From JBLHOS01 sp047623825 (GTDB taxonomy: Bacteria; Pseudomonadota; Alphaproteobacteria; Rhodobacterales; Rhodobacteraceae), in NCBI GenBank assembly GCA_047623825.1, contig JBLHOS010000018.1:1-38902 (forward strand): a DNA stretch of 38,902 bases, in the 5' to 3' direction. This document shows positions 1 to 7,809 of this stretch, one piece after another. Below the pieces are notes generated by a model, which was not told the origin of the DNA, made no database searches, and saw only the letters and a program-made list of their open reading frames with translations. Each line of letters begins with the position of its first letter. Within the stretch, counting starts at the first letter, position 1. Both the position numbers and the translations under genes were made by a program.

Positions 1-60
1 CAGCGCCTCAAGCGCCACAGCAGCCTTAAACTGGTCTGAAAAGTTCCGACGTTTTGTCAT
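1..60 (-). CDS. IS3-family transposase OrfA, N-terminal 20 residues
   Basis: The ATG at 58-60 on the minus strand opens a frame reading MTKRRNFSDQFKAAVALEAL and running off the left edge. This is the typical start of an IS3-family OrfA helix-turn-helix protein, which binds the element ends and is normally joined to OrfB by a programmed -1 frameshift. Only 20 codons are visible, so intactness cannot be judged. It differs in sequence from the OrfA at the right edge of the window, so the two elements are different members of the family. Confidence 0.75.
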   Translation of the reverse strand, partial: MTKRRNFSDQFKAAVALEAL

Positions 61-126
61 TCTCGTATCCATTCGTTCGGGTTGGATACATCTTAGCACG
101 CTGTCCGAATTTGCCGGACCACTTCA
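1..126 (-). mobile_element. IS3-family insertion sequence, 5' end only
   Basis: The left edge holds the upstream end of an IS3-family element transcribed leftward out of the window. Read on the minus strand, the terminus starts TGAAGTGGTCCGGCAAATTC at 126 and has the TG start usual for this family. A short inverted pair, GTCCG and CGGAC, lies inside the terminus. The orfA start codon is at 60, about 66 bases inside the end. The boundary at about 126 is inferred from the terminal TG and from the abrupt loss of the neighbouring hydrolase's homology. The other end and any target duplication are outside the window. Confidence 0.75.
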
Positions 127-465
127 GTTTGGATTGATCCGCAGGCCGACCCGTTGGGTCCGGTCTTGGGCATCAAGGATAAGGGGCACCTGTTCTTTGG
201 GAAATGCCTCAACACCGGTTTTCTTTCGATAGTCGATTGAGGCGACCGCAATATTGTCATCTTGTAGCTTCAGGGCCAGCAGCGGTGCTGTCTTGTCATT
301 GCGGCTACCATGACTGAAGCCGCCGCCATGCGCGTAGACGATTGTGGTTCGGACAGGTCCGTTCGGTAAAATCAGTTTGATAGCCAACTGTGGCCCACCT
401 TCTGGGGATTTATAAACCAACTCTTGCGGTTTCGGCAGGCAGCGGTTTTCAGCGGGCTCTTTCAT
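124..465 (-). pseudogene. alpha/beta hydrolase (esterase/lipase), truncated by IS insertion
   Basis: The 113-residue frame starts at the ATG at 463-465. It carries the HGGG oxyanion-hole motif (YAHGGGFSHGS, about residues 45-55) and the following segment typical of HSL-type carboxylesterases (SIDYR, then LDAQD). Homology stops just before the point where the GxSxG nucleophile elbow should come, so the catalytic serine, acidic residue and histidine are all missing. The stop codon at 124-126 is the terminal TGA of the IS end, so the insertion supplied it. The product should be inactive. I infer a former full-length esterase of roughly 280-300 residues, whose 3' part may survive on the far side of the IS. 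Its original substrate cannot be stated. Confidence 0.75.
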
Positions 466-668
466 ACGCCAAACACACCCATATCTCGGCCCGATTGCCT
501 ATAGCCTCTGGATGACTGCCTTTAAGCGGCCCGTCTAAAATCGATCAGGAACACAGCGCGTTCGGGTCAGCCCAGAAGTTCAGACAAGTCTAACCCTCAG
601 CTACCTTAATTTCTCAGTAGCTTAGGAAATACTGTTGAAGTGGCCAGCCTCTAAGCTATTACAGGTTC

Positions 669-1289
669 ATGTCACAAATTGAATCACTTTTCGTCACCCG
701 CCTTTACCGCGCCGACCTTGCTGAGTTCGCAAAGCCGGTCGATATCGGTGAGCTTGAAACCTCATGCCTGTCGATCGCTGATGATGACGAGGCGGGCCAG
801 GAATGGTGCGAAGAAAACGGATTTCCGGGCTATACCAGCTATGCATCGCTGACAGATCTGCCTTGGCGGTTTCCGATCTTTAAAGATCTGGTCAAGGTTC
901 TGGACAAACACGTCGCGGCATTCGTCAAAGATCTGCAGTTTGATCTGGATGGCAAAAAGATCAAATTGGACTCGCTCTGGATCAACATTCTGCCGACCGG
1001 CGGCGTGCATACCTCACACTTGCACCCCCACAGCGTGATCAGCGGCACGACCTATGTAGCGATGCCAAAAGACGCCAGCGCAATCAAATTTGAGGACCCT
1101 CGACTGGCGATGATGATGGCAGCCCCTGCCCGAAAGGCCAAGGTGCGCGACGAGTTGCGCTGTTTCTTCTACGTGGCACCAAACGTGGGTGAAGTCCTGT
1201 TGTGGGAAAGCTGGCTGCGCCATGAAGTCCCGATGAACATGGCCGATGAAGAACGCATCAGCATCAGTTTCAATTACGGTTGGGTCTGA
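669..1289 (+). CDS. TIGR02466-type 2-oxoglutarate/Fe(II)-dependent oxygenase
   Basis: The 206-residue protein matches the TIGR02466 family of putative 2OG-Fe(II) oxygenases in length and layout. The likely iron ligands are in the cluster SHLHPH (H117, H119, H121) and at a distal H185 in WLRHEVP. R196 in ERISISFNY would bind the 2-oxoglutarate carboxylate. The segment SGTTYV after the first ligand group is also typical. The ATG at 669 is preceded by a weak AGG. The gene stands alone: the truncated esterase lies upstream on the other strand, and the inositol operon ends against its 3' side on the opposite strand. The substrate is unknown. Family placement is firm; function beyond oxygenase is not supported. 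Confidence 0.8.
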   Translation: MSQIESLFVTRLYRADLAEFAKPVDIGELETSCLSIADDDEAGQEWCEENGFPGYTSYASLTDLPWRFPIFKDLVKVLDKHVAAFVKDLQFDLDGKKIKLDSLWINILPTGGVHTSHLHPHSVISGTTYVAMPKDASAIKFEDPRLAMMMAAPARKAKVRDELRCFFYVAPNVGEVLLWESWLRHEVPMNMADEERISISFNYGWV

Positions 1290-1327
1290 CTGCCCCTAGA
1301 CCACAAAACAGGTCCGAGCTGATCCGA

Positions 1328-2323
1328 TCAGTCGACTGCGACGGTGACAGTGCACCGTGACTTCAGAGCCTGCCCCGCTGCGACGGCAATCAGTTGGGCT
1401 CGCAATCCGTCGTCTGCGTCCGGCGTCATCGCGGCGCCAGACAAGACAGCGTCCACAAAATGCGCCATCTCTGCCAGATACGCCCCCTCATACCGCTCCA
1501 AAAAGAAATTCTGCGTCGGAGCGCGGAGAAATCCGTCGGCAGTGGCTAATTCCACCTGATTTTCCAGTACATTCTCGGCGCGAAGCAACCCTTTGGAGCC
1601 ATGCACCTCAACCCGCTGATCATAGCCATAGGTCGCCCGACGAGAGTTTGAGATCTGACAGATCTTACCACTGGCCGTCGTCAGGGTCACGGCTGCGGTA
1701 TCAACATCTCCAGCCTTGCCGATCTCAGGATCAACAAGGGACGAGCCGACAGCGGATACCTCAATCGGCTCCTCACCCAGCAAAAACCGGGCCATGTCGA
1801 AGTCATGGATCATCATATCCTGAAACAGCCCGCCCGAGCTTTTGATATAGCTGATCGGGGGTGGGGATGGATCGCGTGACAAAATCGTCACAATCTCAAC
1901 ATCGCCAATTTCACCAGCGCGAATGCGGGCCTGAATGTTGGCAAAGTTCGCATCGAACCGACGATTGAAACCGGTCAGGAACGGAACGCCTGCGGCTTTG
2001 GTCACGGCCACACAGGCACGCGTTCTATCCGCCGACATATCAATAGGCTTTTCGCAAAAGATCGCTTTGCCAGCGGCCGCACACGCGTGGATCAGATCAA
2101 AATGGGTATCGGTCGGCGTGCCAATCACCACCGCATCAATGTCGGCTGCATTTACAATCTGGTTGGCTGTGCGAACCTCGGCGCCGCACCGCGCCGCCAG
2201 CGTCTGTGCCGCCTGCGGTACCGCATCTGCAACTGCCACAAGCCGCGCGTTGCCAAGTGCCATAGCGGATCGCGCGTGCACTTGGCCAATGCGTCCACAT
2301 CCAAGAATTCCGATATTGAGCAT
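1328..2323 (-). CDS. iolG: inositol 2-dehydrogenase (Gfo/Idh/MocA family)
   Basis: The 331-residue NAD(P)-dependent dehydrogenase has an N-terminal Rossmann motif (GILGCGRIGQVHA, residues 5-17) and the family's EKP motif (CEKPIDMS, about residue 90-97). A C-terminal alpha/beta domain has the HDFDMARFLLGE segment around the catalytic His/Asp region. It should oxidise myo-inositol to 2-keto-myo-inositol, the first catabolic step. It is the last gene of the minus-strand iol operon and starts 3 bases after the aldolase stop. The locus also encodes two other Gfo/Idh/MocA proteins. This one is the best candidate for the standard myo-inositol enzyme because of its operon position and its length near that of known IolG. 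The assignment is by family and context. Confidence 0.85.
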   Translation of the reverse strand: MLNIGILGCGRIGQVHARSAMALGNARLVAVADAVPQAAQTLAARCGAEVRTANQIVNAADIDAVVIGTPTDTHFDLIHACAAAGKAIFCEKPIDMSADRTRACVAVTKAAGVPFLTGFNRRFDANFANIQARIRAGEIGDVEIVTILSRDPSPPPISYIKSSGGLFQDMMIHDFDMARFLLGEEPIEVSAVGSSLVDPEIGKAGDVDTAAVTLTTASGKICQISNSRRATYGYDQRVEVHGSKGLLRAENVLENQVELATADGFLRAPTQNFFLERYEGAYLAEMAHFVDAVLSGAAMTPDADDGLRAQLIAVAAGQALKSRCTVTVAVD

Positions 2324-2326
2324 GGG

Positions 2327-3166
2327 TTATCCTCGATCTTCTATGTAGAGGTTCTGGATGATCCACCGGGCGGCTGCCTCAACCGGATCATGGGTTTCTT
2401 TCAGGATTTGGACCCGGTCAAACCGGTCTGGGTCGGCGTTCACTGCCGCTCGCAATGCAGCACCAAATGCCATCCGCAGTTCTGTACCGACATTGAATTT
2501 GCAGATTTGTGACGATCTCGCCAGTGCCGCACGTTGGGTCGCAGGAACACCTGATCCGCCGTGGATGACCAATGGTACGTCCGTCAGCGCCTCGATTGCG
2601 CGGATCCGCGCCTCATCTAAGCCGCCCTCATGGTCTTGCTGCAAATGGACGTTTCCAACCGAGATCGCCATCGCATCAACCCGCGTCTCACGGGCAAACT
2701 GGGCGGCCTGTGCCGGATCTGTTCCCGCAGATGCCTCCCCGCCCGAATAGCCAACAAAGCCGATCTCTCCCTCGCAGGAAATTCCTGCCGCGTGGGCCAT
2801 TTCAGCAATCGCTGCCGTCTCTTGAATATTTTGCGACAAGGGCGCGCGGGAGCCGTCGTACATCAATGAAGTAAAGCCGCTGTCGAGCGCCTCGCGGCAT
2901 TCCTCAAACGTATAGCCGTGGTCAAGATGGGCCACGACGGGAACATTGGCGTTTTCGGCCAGATGACGGAACATTTTGCCCAAGATCGGCAGTGGAGTAT
3001 GCGCCCGACAGCTGGGTCCGGCCTGCAAAATCACAGGTGCGCCAATGGCCTCTGCTGCCGCCACATAGGCGCGCATATCTTCCCAACCAAGCGTAACGAG
3101 GCCAGCCACAGCATAGCCACCTTTCAGCGCCGGTTGCAGGACATCAGCCAGCGTTGCGACGGTCAT
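2327..3166 (-). CDS. iolJ: class II ketose-bisphosphate aldolase, probable 5-dehydro-2-deoxyphosphogluconate aldolase
   Basis: This 279-residue TIM-barrel protein of the class II fructose-bisphosphate aldolase family has the zinc-site signature HLDHG (about residues 81-85). EGEIGFVGYSGGE, VGNVHL and HGGSG follow, and these bind metal and phosphate. In inositol catabolism the aldolase splits 5-dehydro-2-deoxygluconate 6-phosphate into dihydroxyacetone phosphate and malonate semialdehyde. The gene lies between iolB and iolG and overlaps the iolB stop by 4 bases (ATGA), which supports translational coupling and the IolJ role. The sequence alone cannot exclude activity on fructose or tagatose bisphosphate. 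Many alphaproteobacteria instead have an aldolase-like DUF2090 domain fused to IolC. The IolC here lacks it, so this gene probably does that job. Confidence 0.8.
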   Translation of the reverse strand: MTVATLADVLQPALKGGYAVAGLVTLGWEDMRAYVAAAEAIGAPVILQAGPSCRAHTPLPILGKMFRHLAENANVPVVAHLDHGYTFEECREALDSGFTSLMYDGSRAPLSQNIQETAAIAEMAHAAGISCEGEIGFVGYSGGEASAGTDPAQAAQFARETRVDAMAISVGNVHLQQDHEGGLDEARIRAIEALTDVPLVIHGGSGVPATQRAALARSSQICKFNVGTELRMAFGAALRAAVNADPDRFDRVQILKETHDPVEAAARWIIQNLYIEDRG

Positions 3167-4005
3167 TTGAACTTGGCCACCATATCCTTGATCCCGGGGA
3201 TTGTCTCAACTTGATAGGCGTGGGTCGGTTGGAAATATTGCACCAGACTACGTTGGCTAAGCCCACCCAAAATGGTGAAATAATACATCTCATAGCCCGG
3301 CATGACGGCGCAGGGGTGATAGCCCTTGTCGATGCAAATAGTTGAGCGATCCATCAGTTGGTAAGCGTCACCCGGTTTGCCCTCTTCGCGCTGCAAGATC
3401 TGAACACCAGACCCGTGATTGGGCCTAAACCGGAAATTATATGTCTCATCATGGCGCGTTTCATCGGGCAAGCGGTCGGTATCATGCTTGTGTGCAGGGA
3501 ACCCTGACCAACCGCCCTGCCCAACTGTATAAAGCTCACTCACCAGCAACCGACCAACTTTGCCATGCTGCTTTTGCCCCAAGATATGTTTGATCTTGCG
3601 ATGGGTTTTGGTGTCGTCAGACCCGTATTGAACTTTATCAAGCTCAGCCACGCGAACGTCAAAAGGCTCCAGAACCTTGTCATATTTCGCCCCAGCGATG
3701 AATGTCTCCGTCGCCTCAGACACACAGATGATCGTCACCTTGGCCCCAACTGGGATATAGACGCCCTCAGGCTCACCATCCCAAACATCGACGCCACGCC
3801 CACCAACGTTGGTGAAGCTGACACCTTCAACCTCGATATCAACCGTGCCTGTCGCCGGAACAATGCAGGTCTCATAGCCTGGAACCTGATATTCAAACGC
3901 TTCACCCTTTTTCAGGGCAACGATGTTGAAGTAGTTCAGCGGTACGAAGGGATCGTCAGCATCGACAATGGGTTTGTTCTGGTTGTCATGGGGTGCGATA
4001 TGCAT
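3163..4005 (-). CDS. iolB: 5-deoxy-glucuronate isomerase
   Basis: The 280-residue protein belongs to the KduI/IolB bicupin family. It isomerises 5-deoxy-D-glucuronate, the product of the IolD reaction, to 5-dehydro-2-deoxygluconate, the substrate of IolC. The second cupin carries the metal-binding cluster (FPAHKHD, then DETRHDETYNFRF, about residues 172-194). A later GYHP segment completes the usual pattern. The ATG at 4003-4005 has AAAGG about 10 bases upstream and follows the iolC stop by 13 bases. The frame overlaps the aldolase start by 4 bases. Length and order in the operon agree with the family. Confidence 0.92.
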   Translation of the reverse strand: MHIAPHDNQNKPIVDADDPFVPLNYFNIVALKKGEAFEYQVPGYETCIVPATGTVDIEVEGVSFTNVGGRGVDVWDGEPEGVYIPVGAKVTIICVSEATETFIAGAKYDKVLEPFDVRVAELDKVQYGSDDTKTHRKIKHILGQKQHGKVGRLLVSELYTVGQGGWSGFPAHKHDTDRLPDETRHDETYNFRFRPNHGSGVQILQREEGKPGDAYQLMDRSTICIDKGYHPCAVMPGYEMYYFTILGGLSQRSLVQYFQPTHAYQVETIPGIKDMVAKFK

Positions 4006-4018
4006 AGGTCTGAACCTT

Positions 4019-4999
4019 TCAGGGAATTGTAGGACCGGGATGCGTGTTCAAGAACGCATCAAGCTCGGTCGGGGTTGGCATCGCAGGGGCGCAGCCAACG
4101 CGTGAGACGACCAGAGATGCGCAGGCAGACCCGCGCAAAACGGCCGTTTTAAGGTCATATCCGGCGGCCAAGCCCGAGACAAAACCACCCATGAAACTGT
4201 CGCCAGCGCCGGTGGGTTTCAAGGCAGTGACGGGATAGATTCCAGTGCGAATTTCGGTGTCGGAGGTTAGCGTAATCGCCCCCTTGTCACCCATCTTGTA
4301 GACGACAATTTTGGCCGATGTTTGGGCCAACTCGCGGGCCTTCTGCAGGCCACGATCATAGCCACCGGCCATAAACCCAAACTCTTCGTCATTACCGACA
4401 ATGACATCACATAATGCGCCCGCGCGCGACAGCGTCTCAGATGCGTCTTGTGGTGAGATCCAGCTATAGGGGCGGTAATCAATATCAAATATCAGCGGTA
4501 GACCTGCGGCTTTTGCCAAGTCAAACGCATGAAACGCTGCCGTGCGCGACGGCTCTGCGGCGAAAACTGTGCCTGTCGTGATCAGCGCACCAAAGGTGGC
4601 GTAATCAACCGCGCTGACATCCTCAAAGTTCATCTGAAAATCGGCCGCACCATTGCGGTAGATAACCGATTGGTGATCATGGACGCGTGTCTCAACCACC
4701 GCCAAAGAGTTTCGCGCCTCACCACCAACCGAGCGAACATGGGCGCGATCGACCTCATATTTATCAAGCTGGTTCAGGGCAAAGCGGCCGATCGCATCAT
4801 CAGACACACACGTCACAAGGGCTGCACGCCCACCATGCCGGGTGATCGCCACACCGATATTTGCAGACGACCCCCCAAGACATGTAAAGAACTGTGTGGC
4901 CTCTTCGGTTTTTGTACCGGGAGGGTCTGGATAGAGGTCCATTCCGGCACGCCCGATAATGACAAATGAATTGCCTGAGAGGCGGGCGAGATCAGTCAT
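4019..4999 (-). CDS. iolC: 5-dehydro-2-deoxygluconokinase
   Basis: This is a PfkB/ribokinase-family kinase of 326 residues. The N-terminal sugar-binding signature includes LGGSSANIGVA (about residues 41-51). The C-terminal signature TGAGDSFMGGF (263-273) contains the catalytic base D267 and the anion hole. It phosphorylates 5-dehydro-2-deoxygluconate at C6 before aldol cleavage. The start ATG overlaps the stop of the PhyH-family gene (ATGA), so the two are translationally coupled. The protein ends after the kinase fold and has no fused C-terminal DUF2090 domain of the kind common in alphaproteobacterial IolC. This fits with the separate class II aldolase gene two positions downstream. Confidence 0.9.
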   Translation of the reverse strand: MTDLARLSGNSFVIIGRAGMDLYPDPPGTKTEEATQFFTCLGGSSANIGVAITRHGGRAALVTCVSDDAIGRFALNQLDKYEVDRAHVRSVGGEARNSLAVVETRVHDHQSVIYRNGAADFQMNFEDVSAVDYATFGALITTGTVFAAEPSRTAAFHAFDLAKAAGLPLIFDIDYRPYSWISPQDASETLSRAGALCDVIVGNDEEFGFMAGGYDRGLQKARELAQTSAKIVVYKMGDKGAITLTSDTEIRTGIYPVTALKPTGAGDSFMGGFVSGLAAGYDLKTAVLRGSACASLVVSRVGCAPAMPTPTELDAFLNTHPGPTIP

Positions 5000-5838
5000 T
5001 TTCGCCCCTCTGTATTGCCACCACGGGCGGCATCCAGCACCTCTGGATAGGGGTAGTTCAGGCCCAAGAGTTGACGGATATCGGGGGACGCTGCATCGAT
5101 GAAATCTTGCGGTAGTGCCGCTGGCATATCTTCCATTGGCTTAACCCATTTTGGCAAATACTGGATCAAGATGGCGCTACGATCATGATCCGCTTTGTTA
5201 GGCATCGCGCAATGCCAGGTCACGCCGTAAAACAACGCCACATCGCCGGGATCACCGATCATCTGTTCGCACCGATCATAAAACCGGTCCTGAGCAGTTG
5301 GATAACGCAGTTCTTTCTGGCTACCGGGCACGTACCCAGTGGCGCCACTTTCCTTTGTGAACGGGTCCAGCAGAACCGAGACTTGGGCATTCATCGGAAA
5401 GCTTCCGTTGAAGCCGATCGGATGCGTCTCAGGCTTGTGGAAATCCCAATAAGGGTAGTCGACATGCGGCTCTTGTCCCGGGCCGCCGGGCAAGATCCGA
5501 TTGGCAGCTATTGAGCCCATGATAAATTCAGTGCCCAGAAATTTGCGCAGTGCCGCCATCAAGACAGGATGAGCCGCCATATCGGAAAAGACCTCGCCCT
5601 TGTCCAGTAGGTTCCAAACCCGCCGTTGAAGGTTAATCTTTCCCTCTTCCTCTGCAGCCCCCTGAAAATGCGTTACCTTCTCAGTCGCGTGCTCAGAATG
5701 GGCCATGACAATCGCACGCGCCTCAGCAATCTGATCGGCACTAAACAAGCCTGAGATCCGAACAGCACCACCGCCATGCAACAACTCGTCAATTATGGCG
5801 TCCGGTTGAGCCGTTTTTGCTGTAAAATGCTTCATCAT
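4996..5838 (-). CDS. PhyH (phytanoyl-CoA dioxygenase) family Fe(II)/2OG oxygenase embedded in the iol operon
   Basis: The 280-residue protein has the double-stranded beta-helix iron triad of the PhyH family: H125 and D127 in EPHVDYPYWD, a distal H209 in VTWHCAMPN, and R220 in HDRSAILIQYLP for 2-oxoglutarate. The DPFTKESGATGYVPGS segment (158-172) is typical of the family. It overlaps iolD upstream and iolC downstream by 4 bases each (ATGA), so it is co-translated with core inositol enzymes. No PhyH enzyme belongs to the standard inositol route. I infer a preparatory reaction on a modified inositol, such as oxidative O-demethylation or hydroxylation. The substrate is not known. A second in-frame ATG directly follows the chosen start. 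Confidence 0.82.
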   Translation of the reverse strand: MMKHFTAKTAQPDAIIDELLHGGGAVRISGLFSADQIAEARAIVMAHSEHATEKVTHFQGAAEEEGKINLQRRVWNLLDKGEVFSDMAAHPVLMAALRKFLGTEFIMGSIAANRILPGGPGQEPHVDYPYWDFHKPETHPIGFNGSFPMNAQVSVLLDPFTKESGATGYVPGSQKELRYPTAQDRFYDRCEQMIGDPGDVALFYGVTWHCAMPNKADHDRSAILIQYLPKWVKPMEDMPAALPQDFIDAASPDIRQLLGLNYPYPEVLDAARGGNTEGRK

Positions 5839-7700
5839 ATACCTTTGCGCTGTTTGGAGCGGCTCGCCTCGATCTCTTTATGGGCGGCGGCGACTTTGGG
5901 GTTGTTGGTGACATCCGGAGTGCCAACCTCCCACCAAGTATGGCCCTGTTCAGTCCATCCCTCATAGGCGTCGACCTTCATACAAATCACGTATGTCTTG
6001 GCGCTGGCTTTGGCGTGGACAAACGCATCGGCCAGCTCTGCCGGATTGGCCACAGTCACGGAGATGGCACCCATCGATGCGGCATGAGCCTCAAAATCTA
6101 CCGCAAAGGCCTCTGGTATCGTCGGACTATCGGCAATCAGGTTATTAAAGCTCTCGTTACCAGTGTTGTTCTGCAACTTGTTGATGACGGCAAAGCCACC
6201 ATTATCAAGTACCAAGATGATTAGTTTTTTCTGGCTCAACACAGACGAATAGATATCCGAATTCATCAGCAGATAAGATCCGTCACCGATGAACACGATG
6301 GTGTCTTTGTCGGCTTCGCGCTCAGACTGGGCGATCCGCGCGCCCCACGCGCCCGAAATCTCATAACCCATGCAAGAGAACCCAAATTCGACGTCGACAG
6401 TTCCGATATCCAGCGTGCGCCAGTTGGCAGTCACCTCGGCCGGCAACCCGCCTGCCGCCGCAACAATTCGGTCACGCGGGTCACACAGCTCGTTGACCAC
6501 ACCAATGGCTTGGGCATACGAGTTTGGCCGATTACCGTGTGCGACGTTTCCAGCAACGTAGACATCCCAATCTTTGCGGTACTTCTGGGCCTGAGCGGTC
6601 CAATCCGCAGGCGTCACATATCCCGCCATCTGTGTGCTTAACGCGGTCAGCCCGACCTTGGCGTCACCAACTACAGTCGTCGACAAATGCTTGGCCGCAT
6701 CATGGCGGGCCGCATTCAACGTCACCAGCCGCGCCTCTTTTGAGAACACAGTCCATGAACCGGTCGTGAAATCTTGAAGCCGTGTTCCGACGGCGAAAAT
6801 CACGTCCGCATCACCCGCAATCGCATTGGCGCTGTCAGAACCAGTTACCCCGATGGGGCCAATATTCAGCGGATGCGTCGACAGCATATTGGCGCGTCCC
6901 GCAATCGTCTCAACCACCGGGATCTGATGGGCCTCGGCAAATGCCAAAAGCTCTGCCGCTGCACCAGAATACTGAACACCACCACCTGCAATCAAAACCG
7001 GCCGTTCCGCATTGGCCAAAATCACGGCGGCCTGACGCAGTTCAACCGCATCAGGAACAGCCCGGCGAATGCGGTGCACCCGCTTGTCGAAAAAGGCAGT
7101 TGGGTAGTCATAGCTCCAGCCCTGCACATCTTGCGGCAGACCAATAAACGCGGGGCCGCAATCGGCCGGGTCAAGCATCGTCGCCAAGGCGGCGGGCAAA
7201 GATTGGATGATTTGCGCCGGGTGCGTGATCCGGTCCCAAAAACGACTGACCGCCTTGAACGCGTCGTTCAGGCCCAGGGCCGGATTGCCAAAATGCTCAA
7301 GCTGCTGAAGTACGGGATCAGGCAGGCGCGTCAGAAACGTATCGCCACATAACATCAACATCGGCAGCCGATTGGCATGGGCCAACGCCGCGGCTGTCAA
7401 CAAATTGGCAGTGCCAGGCCCAGCAGATGCAGTGCAGAACATGAACCGACGCCGCAGCCATTGTTTGGAATAACCAGCCGCTGCAAACCCCATGCTTTGT
7501 TCGTTCTGGCCGCGGTATAGCGGCAACTCGGCGCGCGCATCATACAGCGCCTCACCCAAGCATGTGACATTGCCATGGCCAAAGATCCCAAAGCCACCAC
7601 CACAGAGCCGCCACTCCTGGCCATCGATCTCGATGAACTGGTTGGACAAATAGCGAATGATGGCCTGAGCCGTCGTCAGGCGAACGGTATCATCGTGCAT
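5835..7700 (-). CDS. iolD: 3D-(3,5/4)-trihydroxycyclohexane-1,2-dione acylhydrolase
   Basis: The 621-residue thiamine-diphosphate enzyme has three domains: an N-terminal pyrimidine-binding domain, a central domain, and a C-terminal domain. The C-terminal domain carries the ThDP/Mg motif GDGSYLLMNSDIYSS around residues 463-477. IolD hydrolyses the cyclic dione made from inosose to 5-deoxyglucuronate, opening the ring. The ATG at 7698-7700 has GGAAAGGG upstream. A TTG 15 bases further out would add five residues but is unlikely to be used, because it would swallow that ribosome site. This is the first gene of the minus-strand operon. The palindromic operator lies about 70-85 bases upstream of its start. 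Confidence 0.92.
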   Translation of the reverse strand: MHDDTVRLTTAQAIIRYLSNQFIEIDGQEWRLCGGGFGIFGHGNVTCLGEALYDARAELPLYRGQNEQSMGFAAAGYSKQWLRRRFMFCTASAGPGTANLLTAAALAHANRLPMLMLCGDTFLTRLPDPVLQQLEHFGNPALGLNDAFKAVSRFWDRITHPAQIIQSLPAALATMLDPADCGPAFIGLPQDVQGWSYDYPTAFFDKRVHRIRRAVPDAVELRQAAVILANAERPVLIAGGGVQYSGAAAELLAFAEAHQIPVVETIAGRANMLSTHPLNIGPIGVTGSDSANAIAGDADVIFAVGTRLQDFTTGSWTVFSKEARLVTLNAARHDAAKHLSTTVVGDAKVGLTALSTQMAGYVTPADWTAQAQKYRKDWDVYVAGNVAHGNRPNSYAQAIGVVNELCDPRDRIVAAAGGLPAEVTANWRTLDIGTVDVEFGFSCMGYEISGAWGARIAQSEREADKDTIVFIGDGSYLLMNSDIYSSVLSQKKLIILVLDNGGFAVINKLQNNTGNESFNNLIADSPTIPEAFAVDFEAHAASMGAISVTVANPAELADAFVHAKASAKTYVICMKVDAYEGWTEQGHTWWEVGTPDVTNNPKVAAAHKEIEASRSKQRKGI

Positions 7701-7767
7701 TGGTGCCCTTTCCAAAGTGGCCTACGCTCGTTCTCACTTGCGGAGATATGATTCCAACGTTACAAAT

Positions 7768-7785
7768 TTTGCAACCGGTTGCAAA
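7768..7785. promoter_or_regulatory. LacI-type operator in the iolD / gfo divergent promoter
   Basis: A perfect 18-base palindrome, TTTGCAACCGGTTGCAAA, lies between the divergent iolD operon and the plus-strand Gfo/IolE-like operon. The central CCGG with GCAA/TTGC half-sites is typical of operators for LacI-family regulators. The same 16-base core occurs again at 12083-12098, upstream of both the lacI gene and the transporter operon. I infer that the LacI-family protein encoded at 10999-11997 binds both sites. Confidence 0.85.
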
Positions 7786-7809
7786 TTGATTTTCAGTATA
7801 GGTTGTTAA

